Positions 28,056-37,647 of a stretch of DNA of 64,000 nucleotides are shown here, piece by piece. Under the pieces are notes generated by a model that worked only from the letters and a program-made list of their open reading frames with translations, searched no databases and had not been told where the DNA came from. Every line of letters begins with the position of its first letter. The stretch's first letter is position 1. The stretch spans positions 209,879 through 273,878 of the forward strand of contig JAJZLY010000008.1 of the NCBI GenBank assembly GCA_021850485.1. Direction: 5' to 3'. This stretch comes from Bacillota bacterium (GTDB lineage Bacteria; Bacillota; Sulfobacillia; JAJZYS01; JAJZLH01). The translations under genes and the position numbers were made by a program.

Positions 28056-28484
28056 TTACCGCCGGTGGCTATCCGGCCACGGGATGAGGGTCTCACAGAC
28101 AGCCACCGCCAACGTGGCCGCCTCTTGGGCCCTGGTCGCGTCCTTGATTCCGTATTCCTCAGTCGGAACAAAGTCGGGCTCCCCGTAAGAGGCGAATTCG
28201 CGCTGCTTGCGCAGCCACTTCGAGTCCTCGGCCAGCCTCGGCAGGTGCTAGCGCTGGCTTTCCGGGAACCTCTCCATGGCGCCCAGGATCAGGTCGGAGA
28301 CGTCGTGCTGCTTGGGCGGTTCAATCCCGACCTGCCGAAGCAGCCCCTTGAGCGCAAGTTCGACGATCTCCTGGGACTCGCGGACCACGTCCGAGTATGC
28401 ATCTTGGTCGATCAACAGCTGCAAAATCGGCAGCCGCTTGACCGCCTTCACCAGATAGCTCTGGGCAAGCGTGGTGGTGGTCAC
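28056..28484 (-). pseudogene. HEPN-domain gene interrupted by one in-frame amber codon (TAG at 28248-28250)
   Basis: N-part MTTTTLAQSYLVKAVKRL...ELALKGLLRQVGIEPPKQHDVSDLILGAMERFPESQR, stop, then same-frame HLPRLAEDSKWLRKQREFASYGEPDFVPTEEYGIKDATRAQEAATLAVAVCETLIPW-stop: typical HEPN C-terminal half. Confidence 0.8.
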
Positions 28485-28957
28485 AGCTCCACCACGTCCC
28501 CGGGCTGGAAGTCGGGCTTGAGATCCCAGTACCAGGCACCCTTGTAGGGAATCCGCTTCGCCCCAAGTTCCTGAAGTCGCGCCTTAAGCCGCCTGAGCCG
28601 GTCTTCGATCAGGTGCAAGGGATCATCGAGCACGATGGCGTCTTCGACCATGTCGAGCAAGAGGGCAAAGCCATCCTCCAATTCCGCCCGACTACGGAAG
28701 ACCGGCGACAAGGAGGGGGCTGGGTGGTCTTGGCCCTGCTCCTGCCACCAGCTGTCAAAGGCGGTTTCGACTGGTCCAAATGTCTCCATGGCGGCTGTCC
28801 GCCCGGTCGGCTCGTGGTCCACGACCAGCAGCAGGTCGATGTCTGAGTCAGGCCGGGCGACGCCTCGGCCGTGCGAGCCGAACACGGCCACCCCCAGCAG
28901 GTCCTGTTTGTAGACCTGCCGACAGATCTCGCCGATGGCACCAAGACTCTCCTGCAT
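28481..28957 (-). CDS. MNT-type nucleotidyltransferase (partner of the downstream HEPN gene)
   Basis: VAVFGSHGRGVARPDSDIDLLLVVD fits GS-X10-DXD; 4-nt overlap with the HEPN gene. Confidence 0.9.
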   Translation of the reverse strand: MQESLGAIGEICRQVYKQDLLGVAVFGSHGRGVARPDSDIDLLLVVDHEPTGRTAAMETFGPVETAFDSWWQEQGQDHPAPSLSPVFRSRAELEDGFALLLDMVEDAIVLDDPLHLIEDRLRRLKARLQELGAKRIPYKGAWYWDLKPDFQPGDVVEL

Positions 28958-29188
28958 CGCCTTTCACCCACCTCACGACAGGAGCATATCATGAGGGTGC
29001 TTGGTGATGAGCAGACAGGTCTCAGCCAGTGACGTGCCGCCCAACCAGGTGGCCAGACGCTCGCCCTGGGTCATGTCTGGCCTCAAACAGATTCAGATCG
29101 ATCAATCGGCATCGCTTCCGGGCGACGCTTCACACCAGCGGTCGGTATGCTCGCCGTCCAGATGTGGCCACTTCCCACCAACCTCGTC

Positions 29189-29494
29189 TCAGAGACCGAT
29201 CTCGATCACGATCCCGATCGCCGCCGTGATGTCGGTCAGGCTGGTCTGGTCCGATGCGCCTTTTCGTTGCCAAAACCGATCTGCCGATACCGATCGCACC
29301 TGAAAGACGTCCGCTGCGGACGTCTTCTCCAGGCGATTGGTCGCATGCGCCTCTATCCGGACCAGCCAAGGGGCATCTGCATGCCGCGCGGTGAGTGGCA
29401 GCACCGCTCGCCGCTGGGCGAGGATACCCGGCCGACCGCTGGGCAGATTGACAAATAAGTTGGCCGGCGTCCCGATCGCCCCGGCGGCTGCGGC
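29189..29494 (-). pseudogene. MazF/PemK-like toxin remnant lacking an intact N-terminus
   Basis: Minus frame reads (after a stop) GTPANLFVNLPSGRPGILAQRRAVLPLTARHADAPWLVRIEAHATNRLEKTSAADVFQVRSVSADRFWQRKGASDQTSLTDITAAIGIVIEIGL-stop; VLPLT and QVRSVSxxRF patterns resemble MazF C-terminal halves; no usable start. Confidence 0.45.
29304..29326. repeat. Perfect hairpin AAGACGTCCG-ctg-CGGACGTCTT
   Basis: 10-bp stem, 3-nt loop; lies inside the MazF-like remnant. Confidence 0.5.
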
Positions 29495-29660
29495 TCAGCG
29501 CACCCCGACCCGGCACCGACGCCACAGAAGTCGGGCCAGATAGCGCCCTCAGCCTGGGGCGCGGCGAAATTATCCTCGCCGGCGGCCGGCCGGCAGCAGG
29601 AACGCCACGTCGCCTGGGGAATGGGCGCACCAGGTAATACCGATAGAAGGGAAGTGCCAC

Positions 29661-31409
29661 GTGGCTGCTCAGGGGGGCGGACGGGTCCCAGGCACCGGTC
29701 TGAGGTTATCGCTTCTTCTCATTGTCAGCGGGTCGCTTCTGGCAACGGGCGTGCAGGCGGCCTTCGCCGGAGCGCCCGGGACCATCACCGAGTTCAGCGC
29801 CGGGTTGAACGGCGGCAGCAAGCCGCTCAACTTGGTGGCCGGGCCGGACGGCAACATGTGGTTCACCGACCGGGGCACCACCCCCGCCATCGGCCGGATC
29901 ACACCTCAGGGGGTGATCACCGAATTCACGACCGGGCTCGCTAGCACCAGCAAGCCCTACGACATCGCCGCTGGATCGGATGGCAACATGTGGTTCACCG
30001 ACTACGGTACAGGGGCGATCGGACGGATCACGCCATCCGGGGTGATCACCGAGTTCAGTTCCGGACTCAATGCCGGTAACGACCTCTACTACATCGCCGC
30101 CGGACCAGATGGCAACATGTGGTTCACCGACCGGGGCACCACCCCTGCCATCGGCCGGATCACGCCTTCTGGCGTGATCACCGAGTTCAACTCCGGACTC
30201 TCGAGCAGTAGTAAGCCGTATGCTATCGCCGCCGGGCCAGACGGCAACGTGTGGTTCACCGACTACGGCATCGGGGCGATCGGACGGATCACACCTCAGG
30301 GCGTGATCACCGAGTTCACCACGGGACTCAATGCCGGTAACGACCTCTACTACATCGCCGCCGGCCCACACGGCAACATGTGGTTCACGGATCAGGGCAC
30401 AACACCTGCGATCGGGGAGATCACTTCTTCTGGCGCCATCACCGAATTCAGCGCCGAGCTCGCAGCCGGCAGTGCTCCCTACGCCATCGCTGCTGGCCCG
30501 TACGGCAATCTGTGGTTCACCGACCGGGGTACCACACAGGCGATCGGGGATGTCACACCGCAGGGCACCATCACCGAGTACAACGCCGGGTTGGCGACAG
30601 GCAGCAAAGTGTACGCCATCGCCGCTGGTCCAGATGGCAACATGTGGTTCACAGACTACGGCATCGGGGCGATCGGACAGATCACGCCCCAGGGCGTGAT
30701 CACCGAGTTCAGCTCCGGCCTTGGCTCAAGCAATAACCTCTTCTACGTAGCGCCCGGGGCGGACGGCAACATGTGGGCCACCGACCAGGGTACGCCCGCC
30801 ATCGCCCAGCTGGTGGTGGCAGAGCCCAGCGGCACCTTCACTGACCTCGCCCGCTACCCCTGGGCGGCAAGCTCCATCAATCGGCTGGCGACTTTGGGCA
30901 TCATCCACGGCCTCTCCGCCCAGTCTTACGACCCCAGCGGCAACGTCAGCCGGGCCCAGTTTGCCTCGCTCATGCAGCAGAGCTTCAACCTGCCGCAGCC
31001 GGCCCAGCCGGTGGCCTTCACCGATGTGCCAACGAGCTTCTGGGGCTACAAGGTGATCGAGGCGGCTTCGCCCTACTTCGACTACTCGGGCACGGCGGGC
31101 AGCTACACCTTCCAGCCCAACGCCGGCTTTGACCGCCAAGACGTCGCCGCGGTGATCGTCCGCATCCTGGTCAAGGCGGGGGACATCTACCTCCTGTCGG
31201 CCAGCCAGGCCCAGACCGTTCTCGCCCGGGTCGCCGACGCCTCGTCCATTCAGCCGGCACTGGCCCCCTATGTCGCCACCGCCATCGAGGACAAGATCCT
31301 GACCGGATTCCCGGATGGGAGCTTCCAACCGCAGACCGTGCTGACCAGAGCCCAAGTGGCAGTCGTCTTGGCCAGACTTCAAGACTACTTCGTGGCACCC
31401 ACGCAGTAG
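29661..31409 (+). CDS. Secreted streptogramin-lyase-like beta-propeller with three C-terminal SLH domains
   Basis: About eight GPDGNMWFTDxGxxAIGRITPxGVITEF blades; SLH segments FTDLARYPWAASSINRLATLGII, FTDVPTSFWGYKVIEAA, ATAIEDKILTGFPDGSFQPQTVLTRAQVAVVLARL. Confidence 0.9.
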   Translation: MAAQGGGRVPGTGLRLSLLLIVSGSLLATGVQAAFAGAPGTITEFSAGLNGGSKPLNLVAGPDGNMWFTDRGTTPAIGRITPQGVITEFTTGLASTSKPYDIAAGSDGNMWFTDYGTGAIGRITPSGVITEFSSGLNAGNDLYYIAAGPDGNMWFTDRGTTPAIGRITPSGVITEFNSGLSSSSKPYAIAAGPDGNVWFTDYGIGAIGRITPQGVITEFTTGLNAGNDLYYIAAGPHGNMWFTDQGTTPAIGEITSSGAITEFSAELAAGSAPYAIAAGPYGNLWFTDRGTTQAIGDVTPQGTITEYNAGLATGSKVYAIAAGPDGNMWFTDYGIGAIGQITPQGVITEFSSGLGSSNNLFYVAPGADGNMWATDQGTPAIAQLVVAEPSGTFTDLARYPWAASSINRLATLGIIHGLSAQSYDPSGNVSRAQFASLMQQSFNLPQPAQPVAFTDVPTSFWGYKVIEAASPYFDYSGTAGSYTFQPNAGFDRQDVAAVIVRILVKAGDIYLLSASQAQTVLARVADASSIQPALAPYVATAIEDKILTGFPDGSFQPQTVLTRAQVAVVLARLQDYFVAPTQ

Positions 31410-31431
31410 AGGGCGATCGGACAGTCGCCCT
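31410..31431 (+). terminator. Hairpin immediately after the 29661-31409 stop codon
   Basis: AGGGCGA-8 nt-TCGCCCT. Confidence 0.5.
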
Positions 31432-31559
31432 TGGACCCTGCTGCAGCACAGCGTTCGGCTGCACTGCAAGACCGTCCAGGTGACGCACCAGGGCGCCCCG
31501 CGGTCCAGCCCCTTCCGCCGCCTGTCCCGCCAGAGCGGTCCCCGCCGTCCATGCATGCC

Positions 31560-31584
31560 GAGGGCCCTCCCACGGAGGGCCCTC
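31560..31584. terminator. Bidirectional-type hairpin between convergent SLH-protein genes
   Basis: Perfect 11-bp stem GAGGGCCCTCC-cac-GGAGGGCCCTC. Confidence 0.55.
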
Positions 31585-31698
31585 TAAGGTCGAGATTCCC
31601 TCGACTCCCTGTCGGGGCCACTACTGTGCTTCACTTGGCGGGACCGGCGTTAACGCGCCTTTCCCGCTCTCACCCGCCCTCGTTCTGCCTTCCCCAGA

Positions 31699-34600
31699 CT
31701 AGGCCTTGCCGATGTGCTTCAGGTATCTCGCAATCACCACTGCCGCCTGGGCCCTGGTGCTGGTGGCAGTGGGCTGGAAGGTGCCGTTCGGGAAGCCAGC
31801 CATCAGGCCGCTGCCAACCACAGCCTCAACCCCGCTCTTCGCCCAGCTGGCGATGGATGAGGCGTCCTTGAACTGGCTGAGCGTGCCCGCCGTGGCCGAA
31901 CTGCCCAGCACCCGGGCCAGGATCACCGCCATCTGCTCCCGGCTGATCGGGGCGTTGGGTTGGAATGTGGTGGGGCTCACACCCAGGATCAGCCCCGCCT
32001 GATAGGCGGCTGCGATGTAGGGTGCGTAACTCGATGTGCTGGATACGTCGGTGAATGGCGTCCTGCCAGAGGCGATCGGGCTGAGCCCCTCCGCCCTGAC
32101 CAGCATGGTGGCGAACTGAGCTCTGGTCACGCTGCCCGAAGGGTCGAAGCTGGCGGCAGCTACACCGGTCACGATGCCAGCTCCGAGCAGCAGGTCGATC
32201 GAGGGTCTGGCCCAACTGTAGCCGATGAGGTCACTGAACACCGTGGTGTTGACCAGCAAGCCGAAGGTGCTGAGGTGGGGCAGGCTGACCGTGATGGTGT
32301 CATTGGCCGTGTCCACCGTGCCGCCCACCCAGGTCCACTCCTGGGTCGACGGGTCGTAGGTGTAGACACCGAGCCGGGCGGGGCTCAGCCCGCCGAGCAG
32401 ACTGGGGTTGAAGGCGAAGGTGGCGGTCACCGGTCTCGCTGGCTCCAAGCCGCCCGTGTCAAAGCTCCAGACCGCGGCCGCCTTGTAGCCGGCCGGAGAC
32501 GGCGGAGCGGTGCTCGATGTGAGCGCTGTGGCGGTGATGGTGACGCTCGTTGCGAAGGCACCGGCCGGGATGGTCAGCACCAGGGAGTGGTCGGCCGTGG
32601 CCAGGGTACCGCCAGTGCTCGGTATGGTGCCCTGGGCAGCCGTAGCGCTCGACGAGGTCCCGGTCGATGATGAGCCGCCGCTGCTGCTTCCGCCGCTGCT
32701 CCCTAGGTTGGATGTGCTGGTTGCCGCTACCACCGTGTAGGTGCTGAGGTGCGGCAAAAGCGCCGTGATCGTTCCTTGGCTGGCATCCACCTTCAAGATG
32801 GTTACGCCCTGGTTGGTCCACACCGGTGGACTGTGGGCGCTGTCCAGCCACACAACCTCTGGCGCGGCACCAGCAGGCAGGGCCGATGCGTCGTACGGCA
32901 AGGTGACCTCAATGCCGGTGCTGGTCTCGGTCAGGGTGTCGTTGAACAGGCTTCCCGTCAGGTTGCCTGCCGGGTTGCCGAAGCTGAACACGTCCGCCAG
33001 GAAAGTGGCGGTGTTGGCCGCCGAGGTGCCGAGCAGCGACACGTCGGGTGCGGTATTGAACAGCTGTTTGGCCTGGGTGAGGCCGTAGACCACGCTGGAG
33101 ACGGAGGCGGCCACCGTGGTCGGGTCGTTCAGGCCGCTCAGGATCAGGCCGAAACCGCCGATTCCTGAACTGAGGCCGGTTGGCGGGACCACCTCCACCT
33201 CGCTGCCGTCCAGGGAGGCGCTGAGAGCCTCTGTCGAGCCGGGCAGTGACGGCGGCGGCACGAAGCCAGTCGCGATCAGGGCCGGTGTGCTGCTCAGCGG
33301 GTTGACGAAGGAGACCGAGGCGTGGCCGGTCGTCCCGGCGGCAGCGAAGGTCACCGTATCCGTCTCGGCCGTGGCGTCGGTCAAGAGCACGCTGGCGATG
33401 CCCTGGCTATTGGTGGTGGCCGAGGCGGCGGAAAGCGTGCCGCCGCTGGTCGTGAAGCGGACGGTGTCACCAACGGCCGGCCCGCTGGCCGAGGAGCCCA
33501 CCGCCACGAAGATCGGCACCTGCTGGCCGACCAGGGCCGGCGGCAGCGGGAAGGCCAGGCTCACCCCGGAGGACAGGCTGGTGGGCGGCGTGAACGGCAG
33601 TGGCAGGGACGCCAGCGGCGGCGTGGAGAGCACCTCAAGGCTGGTGCTGGCCCTCACCGTGGTGCCGACGGTGGTGCTGTCGGTTAAGGAGATGGAGAAG
33701 GTGCTACTTCCCAGCGTGGTCGGCGTGCCGTAGACTGCGCCCGTCTGCGTGTTCAGGTCAAGACCCGCCGGCAGGCTGCCACTGCTGATGGCGAAGGTGT
33801 AAGGAGGCGTGCCGCCGCTGGCCAGCACCGGGAAGAAGTAGGGGAGACCCGCCACCGCAGGTGGCATGGGGTTCGGCACCTCTAGCTGGAGCGTCCCCAG
33901 GTTCGCGGTCGTCCCCACGGACAGGCTGAGCGAGGCACTGGCTGTCTCGACCGGGCTGGAGCTGTCCTGGACCTGGACGGTGAAGTTCGAACTGCCGGTA
34001 GAGTTCGGCGTGCCTGACACGGTGCCCGTCGTGCTATCGAGGCTGAGACCTGCGGGCAAGGCGCCCCCGGTCACTGAGAAGGTGTATGGCGTCGTGCCGC
34101 CCAGCGCGAACAGGGGGAAGCTGTATGGCATGCCCACCACGGCGGGCATCAGCGCTCCTCCCGGCGGCGCCATCAGGGCGAGGCCGGCGGAGCTTGTGGA
34201 TCCGCTGCCGGACGCACCCAGCGGGAAGTTATCCGTCTGGGAGATGCTGGGGCTGGAGAGGGCGTTGGCGAGGGTCAGGACATCGATGCCGCCTGTCGGT
34301 TCCGGAGCTGGGGCGGTGTAGGTCAGCACCACCTGGCCGCTGCCATCAGCGATCACGGGGGTGGGCGTCGCCGACAGGGGCTCCGTGCCCCAGAAGGCCG
34401 TGCCGCCGCCCGTGGCAGGGGTGAATGACGCATAGAGCTCAGCGTACGGGATGGGGTCACCGGCGGTGTCCGTGGCTGAGAAGGTTACGGGGATCACCTG
34501 GCCGGGGCTGACGCTACTTGAAGGCGGCGGGCTGAAGCTGAGCGCGCCCGTCAGCATCGGCTGGGACACGGCGAAGGGCAGCGCGTTGCTGAGGAGGCCC

Positions 34601-36726
34601 GTCTCGGTGTTGTAGACCGACACGGAAACCGTCTGGCCCTCGGGCAGCCCGGATGGCACCGTCACGCCCACACTGCCGTCCGTCCAGGCGTTGGTGCTCC
34701 CGGGCACGATCACGGGCGGGTTGGTGTTCTGCTGAAAGTAGACCGAGCCCACCACCGTCCCGAATCCGCTGCCGGTGAGCGTCACCGGTGAGCCGATGGG
34801 GCCAGCCTGCGGAGCCAACGCAGTCAGTGACGGCGCGTTCACGGACACGCTCCACACACCAGCGCCGGTGCCGGCGTAGAGGACGCTGCCGACCGCGGCC
34901 AGGCTCTGTATGTCGGCAGCCGAGCCCGTGAGGCCAGTGTGGCCTCCCACCTGGGACCAGGTGGAACCGTTCAGCGCCCACACGCCCGCCTTCGAAGTTC
35001 CGGCGTAGAGGCTGCCGTTCAGCACATCGAGGCTAGTCACCGATGCGGAGCCGTTGCTGTTCGAGAGATTGCCAACCGGGGACCAGGCGGAACCATTCAG
35101 CACCCACACGCCGCAGTCGTAGATCCCGGCGTAGAGTGCCCCGTTCAGAGCGGCGAGAGCCCGCACCGCATTGGCGCAGGAGGTGGTGAAGTCACCCACC
35201 TCTGACCAGCTGGAACCGGTCCAGGTCCACAGCACCTCGCCAGTGTTGGTGGTGGCGTAGAGGGCGCCGCCGGCCACGAAGAGGCTCTCCGCCCCGTTAG
35301 AGCTCGGCGGGGCACCGAGCTGTGTCCAGGTCTGGCCGTTCCACGCCCACACGTTGCCACATCCATCCAGGGTGTAGACAGTTGCGCCGGTACCGACCAG
35401 GGGCTTCGAGCCTGCGCGGACTGGGAAGCCGCCGCAGTTGGCGTAGGTCGCGTTGGTCGCCAGGTCCCCGACGTTGTACCAGCCGGCCGCCCCTAGGCTC
35501 CCCCACACGTTGCCGGATGAGTCGTTCACATAGACGATGCCGCTGACCGTGGCGACGGATGCGACCTGGGCGCCGGCGTACCAGGCGGCACCGCTCCAGT
35601 CCGAACTGGCGCCACCCACCGACCAGGCTGAACCGTTCCAGGACCAGAGGCCGGAGGGCAGACTCCCCGACACGGCATAGACCGACCCGCCGGCCACCGC
35701 CAGACTTGGCGCGCTGCCGGGAGGCCCTCCCACCGGCACCCAGGCGCTACCGTTCCACATCCAGGTGAGGTGATTGCCGGCTGCGAACAGGCTGCCGTTA
35801 TAGACGGTGAGACCTGTGACAGCGCCTACATAGAAGCCGCCAATTGTGGTCCACGGGCCGCTGCTGGGTTCGACCGCCACGCCGTTGCTCTGCGTCCCGG
35901 CGTATAGGGTGCCGTTCAAGGTGGTCAGGGCGAAGACGTCATTGTAGCCAGTAAGCGTCGACCACCTGGTGCCGTTCCAGACCGTCACGCCGCCGCCGGT
36001 GCCGGCGTAAAGTGCGCCTGCCGTGGCCATCAGGGCGGTGGCGTCCAGGCCCCCGGACGGGTAACTCCCTGCTCCCAGCTGGGACCAGGCGGATCCGTTC
36101 AGGGCCCACACGCCGTCCCCTCCCGTGCCGGCGTACACCGTGTTGCTCACCGTGGTCAGGGACAGGGGAGCCCCGTTGACGCCGGTGGGGTAGCTGCTCG
36201 CCCCCGCCTGGGTCCAGGCGGTGCCGCTCCACGACCACACCCCGCTGTCCGTCGCCGCATACACCGTGCTGCCCACCGTGGTCAGCGCCAGGGCGTTTCC
36301 GCTGGTGCCGGAAGGATAGCTGCTCGCCCCCACTTGGGTCCACACGGTGCCGTCCCAGGACCAAACCCCAGCGGTCGTCGTCCCGGCGTACAGCGTGGGT
36401 CCAACCGCGACGAGGGAAGTCACCGTCGTCGTTGTGCCGATGGCAGCCTCCAGGTTGGCGACGTTCAGCCACTGACTGCCGCTCCACTTCCAGACGTTGC
36501 CGTTGGCCGTCCCGACGTACAGCGCGTTGTCCAAGGTGGCCAGCGTATAGGCACTGGCCGGCCCGGCCCCGCCGCCCACGGGCGACCAGCTGGCGGTTGA
36601 CTGGGCGAAGGCCAGGGTGCTAAACACAAGCGTCCCTGCTGCAGCCAGCGGCACGGCCACCAGCGCCGCACCAAGCAGCACCACCAGGGCCTTACGCATC
36701 CGAACCCACATCACACCCACTGCCAT
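31699..36726 (-). CDS. Giant (about 1,675 aa) surface protein: N-terminal Kelch-like propeller repeats, IPT/TIG and putative-Ig domains, three C-terminal SLH domains
   Basis: Signal peptide MRKALVVLLGAALVAVPLAAAGTLVFSTLAFA; repeats LNGTLYAGTxxxGVWxWNGxxWxQVG; TIG-like APQAGPIGSPVTLTGSGFG; GGTPPYTFxxxxGxLPAGLxLxxxTGxxxGTP; C-terminal SLH (FTDVSSTSSYAPYIAAAYQAGLI...TRAQAAVVIARYL). Start between 36699 and 36726 preferred over the track start. Confidence 0.87.
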   Translation of the reverse strand: MAVGVMWVRMRKALVVLLGAALVAVPLAAAGTLVFSTLAFAQSTASWSPVGGGAGPASAYTLATLDNALYVGTANGNVWKWSGSQWLNVANLEAAIGTTTTVTSLVAVGPTLYAGTTTAGVWSWDGTVWTQVGASSYPSGTSGNALALTTVGSTVYAATDSGVWSWSGTAWTQAGASSYPTGVNGAPLSLTTVSNTVYAGTGGDGVWALNGSAWSQLGAGSYPSGGLDATALMATAGALYAGTGGGVTVWNGTRWSTLTGYNDVFALTTLNGTLYAGTQSNGVAVEPSSGPWTTIGGFYVGAVTGLTVYNGSLFAAGNHLTWMWNGSAWVPVGGPPGSAPSLAVAGGSVYAVSGSLPSGLWSWNGSAWSVGGASSDWSGAAWYAGAQVASVATVSGIVYVNDSSGNVWGSLGAAGWYNVGDLATNATYANCGGFPVRAGSKPLVGTGATVYTLDGCGNVWAWNGQTWTQLGAPPSSNGAESLFVAGGALYATTNTGEVLWTWTGSSWSEVGDFTTSCANAVRALAALNGALYAGIYDCGVWVLNGSAWSPVGNLSNSNGSASVTSLDVLNGSLYAGTSKAGVWALNGSTWSQVGGHTGLTGSAADIQSLAAVGSVLYAGTGAGVWSVSVNAPSLTALAPQAGPIGSPVTLTGSGFGTVVGSVYFQQNTNPPVIVPGSTNAWTDGSVGVTVPSGLPEGQTVSVSVYNTETGLLSNALPFAVSQPMLTGALSFSPPPSSSVSPGQVIPVTFSATDTAGDPIPYAELYASFTPATGGGTAFWGTEPLSATPTPVIADGSGQVVLTYTAPAPEPTGGIDVLTLANALSSPSISQTDNFPLGASGSGSTSSAGLALMAPPGGALMPAVVGMPYSFPLFALGGTTPYTFSVTGGALPAGLSLDSTTGTVSGTPNSTGSSNFTVQVQDSSSPVETASASLSLSVGTTANLGTLQLEVPNPMPPAVAGLPYFFPVLASGGTPPYTFAISSGSLPAGLDLNTQTGAVYGTPTTLGSSTFSISLTDSTTVGTTVRASTSLEVLSTPPLASLPLPFTPPTSLSSGVSLAFPLPPALVGQQVPIFVAVGSSASGPAVGDTVRFTTSGGTLSAASATTNSQGIASVLLTDATAETDTVTFAAAGTTGHASVSFVNPLSSTPALIATGFVPPPSLPGSTEALSASLDGSEVEVVPPTGLSSGIGGFGLILSGLNDPTTVAASVSSVVYGLTQAKQLFNTAPDVSLLGTSAANTATFLADVFSFGNPAGNLTGSLFNDTLTETSTGIEVTLPYDASALPAGAAPEVVWLDSAHSPPVWTNQGVTILKVDASQGTITALLPHLSTYTVVAATSTSNLGSSGGSSSGGSSSTGTSSSATAAQGTIPSTGGTLATADHSLVLTIPAGAFATSVTITATALTSSTAPPSPAGYKAAAVWSFDTGGLEPARPVTATFAFNPSLLGGLSPARLGVYTYDPSTQEWTWVGGTVDTANDTITVSLPHLSTFGLLVNTTVFSDLIGYSWARPSIDLLLGAGIVTGVAAASFDPSGSVTRAQFATMLVRAEGLSPIASGRTPFTDVSSTSSYAPYIAAAYQAGLILGVSPTTFQPNAPISREQMAVILARVLGSSATAGTLSQFKDASSIASWAKSGVEAVVGSGLMAGFPNGTFQPTATSTRAQAAVVIARYLKHIGKA

Positions 36727-37596
36727 CACCTCATCTGGCCTGACGTTGACACGAACCCCGGCCGGAGCCGGAGACACATCCTGGCAAGAGGGACCGGAGC
36801 GATTACGGCCCAAGGACCGACCAGTGAGAGCCGCGGCGACCATGCCGCCGTGCCGGCGGAGCCCGCAATTCGCCGGGCTTGCGCCCTTCGCCACAGCGTC
36901 CCAGGTCTCTGCCCCGTCTCTCACCACCTCCACTCGAAGCTCCTGAACTCGGCCCAACCGGGCTGTGGCCGGGGCCAAATCCACCTTGTCTAGATGCTAG
37001 GCGGTGCACCGTTCCCTCAGCGTTCCCTCGTTCAGCGATCCCCGGGTGACCACTCCCCAGAGGGAAGGAGTCTGCTCGCACTCCGCGTGCGCGCCGACGC
37101 AACATGAGGGGTGACCACCGGGTCACCCCAGACCAGAGAGTCTCAATCAGCCTTCACAGTCGCCCCTGGTCTGGCCCAGGGCCAGTCTGACCCGTGGGAC
37201 GGACCTGGCTCGCGCGGCGTCAGAGCCAACATGGCTCCCCCAGCCTGGTCAGGAGGTGTGACGGGCCCACGAGGCGGCGAGGAAAACGCTACATACTCCG
37301 GCAGCGGGAACGGAAGCACCACACAGGCGGGATGCACACCGGAGGCTCGATGTGCCCGACGGTTCGGGCTCAGTTCTTCGGGCTCAGTTCCACGACCCGT
37401 GCGGTTGATACAGAGTGCTTGGGCCGCCATCCTCATCGACAGCCGAAAACCGGCCCGACGGCGAAACCTCGGGCGTTCCAGGCTTAGAGCCAACAGTCCT
37501 GACCTGCTGAGGGTAGGTGTCACCCACAGCTTTGGGGGTGCTCGCCTCCAGGTCGTGGCCGAAGGGTCGCACCGTCCTAGCTGGACCCTCACTCCC

Positions 37597-37627
37597 GCAC
37601 CGCTAGGTGCGTCGTCTAGGGTATAAT
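37597..37627 (+). promoter_or_regulatory. Candidate hicB promoter/operator
   Basis: Perfect -10 TATAAT at 37622-37627; inverted repeat GCACC-GCTA-GGTGC at 37597-37610 over the expected -35 position, 20 bp upstream of the RBS/ATG region. Confidence 0.5.
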
Positions 37628-37647
37628 GCCGTCGAGGTGAGCGAGCG

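Noticed and set aside
29130-29660. 176-aa minus ORF
   Set aside because: Composition is shadow-like (Arg/Gly/Ser rich); the MazF-like signal is in a different frame.
30726-31556. 276-aa minus ORF across the SLH-propeller gene
   Set aside because: Antisense shadow generated by high GC; no recognisable domain.
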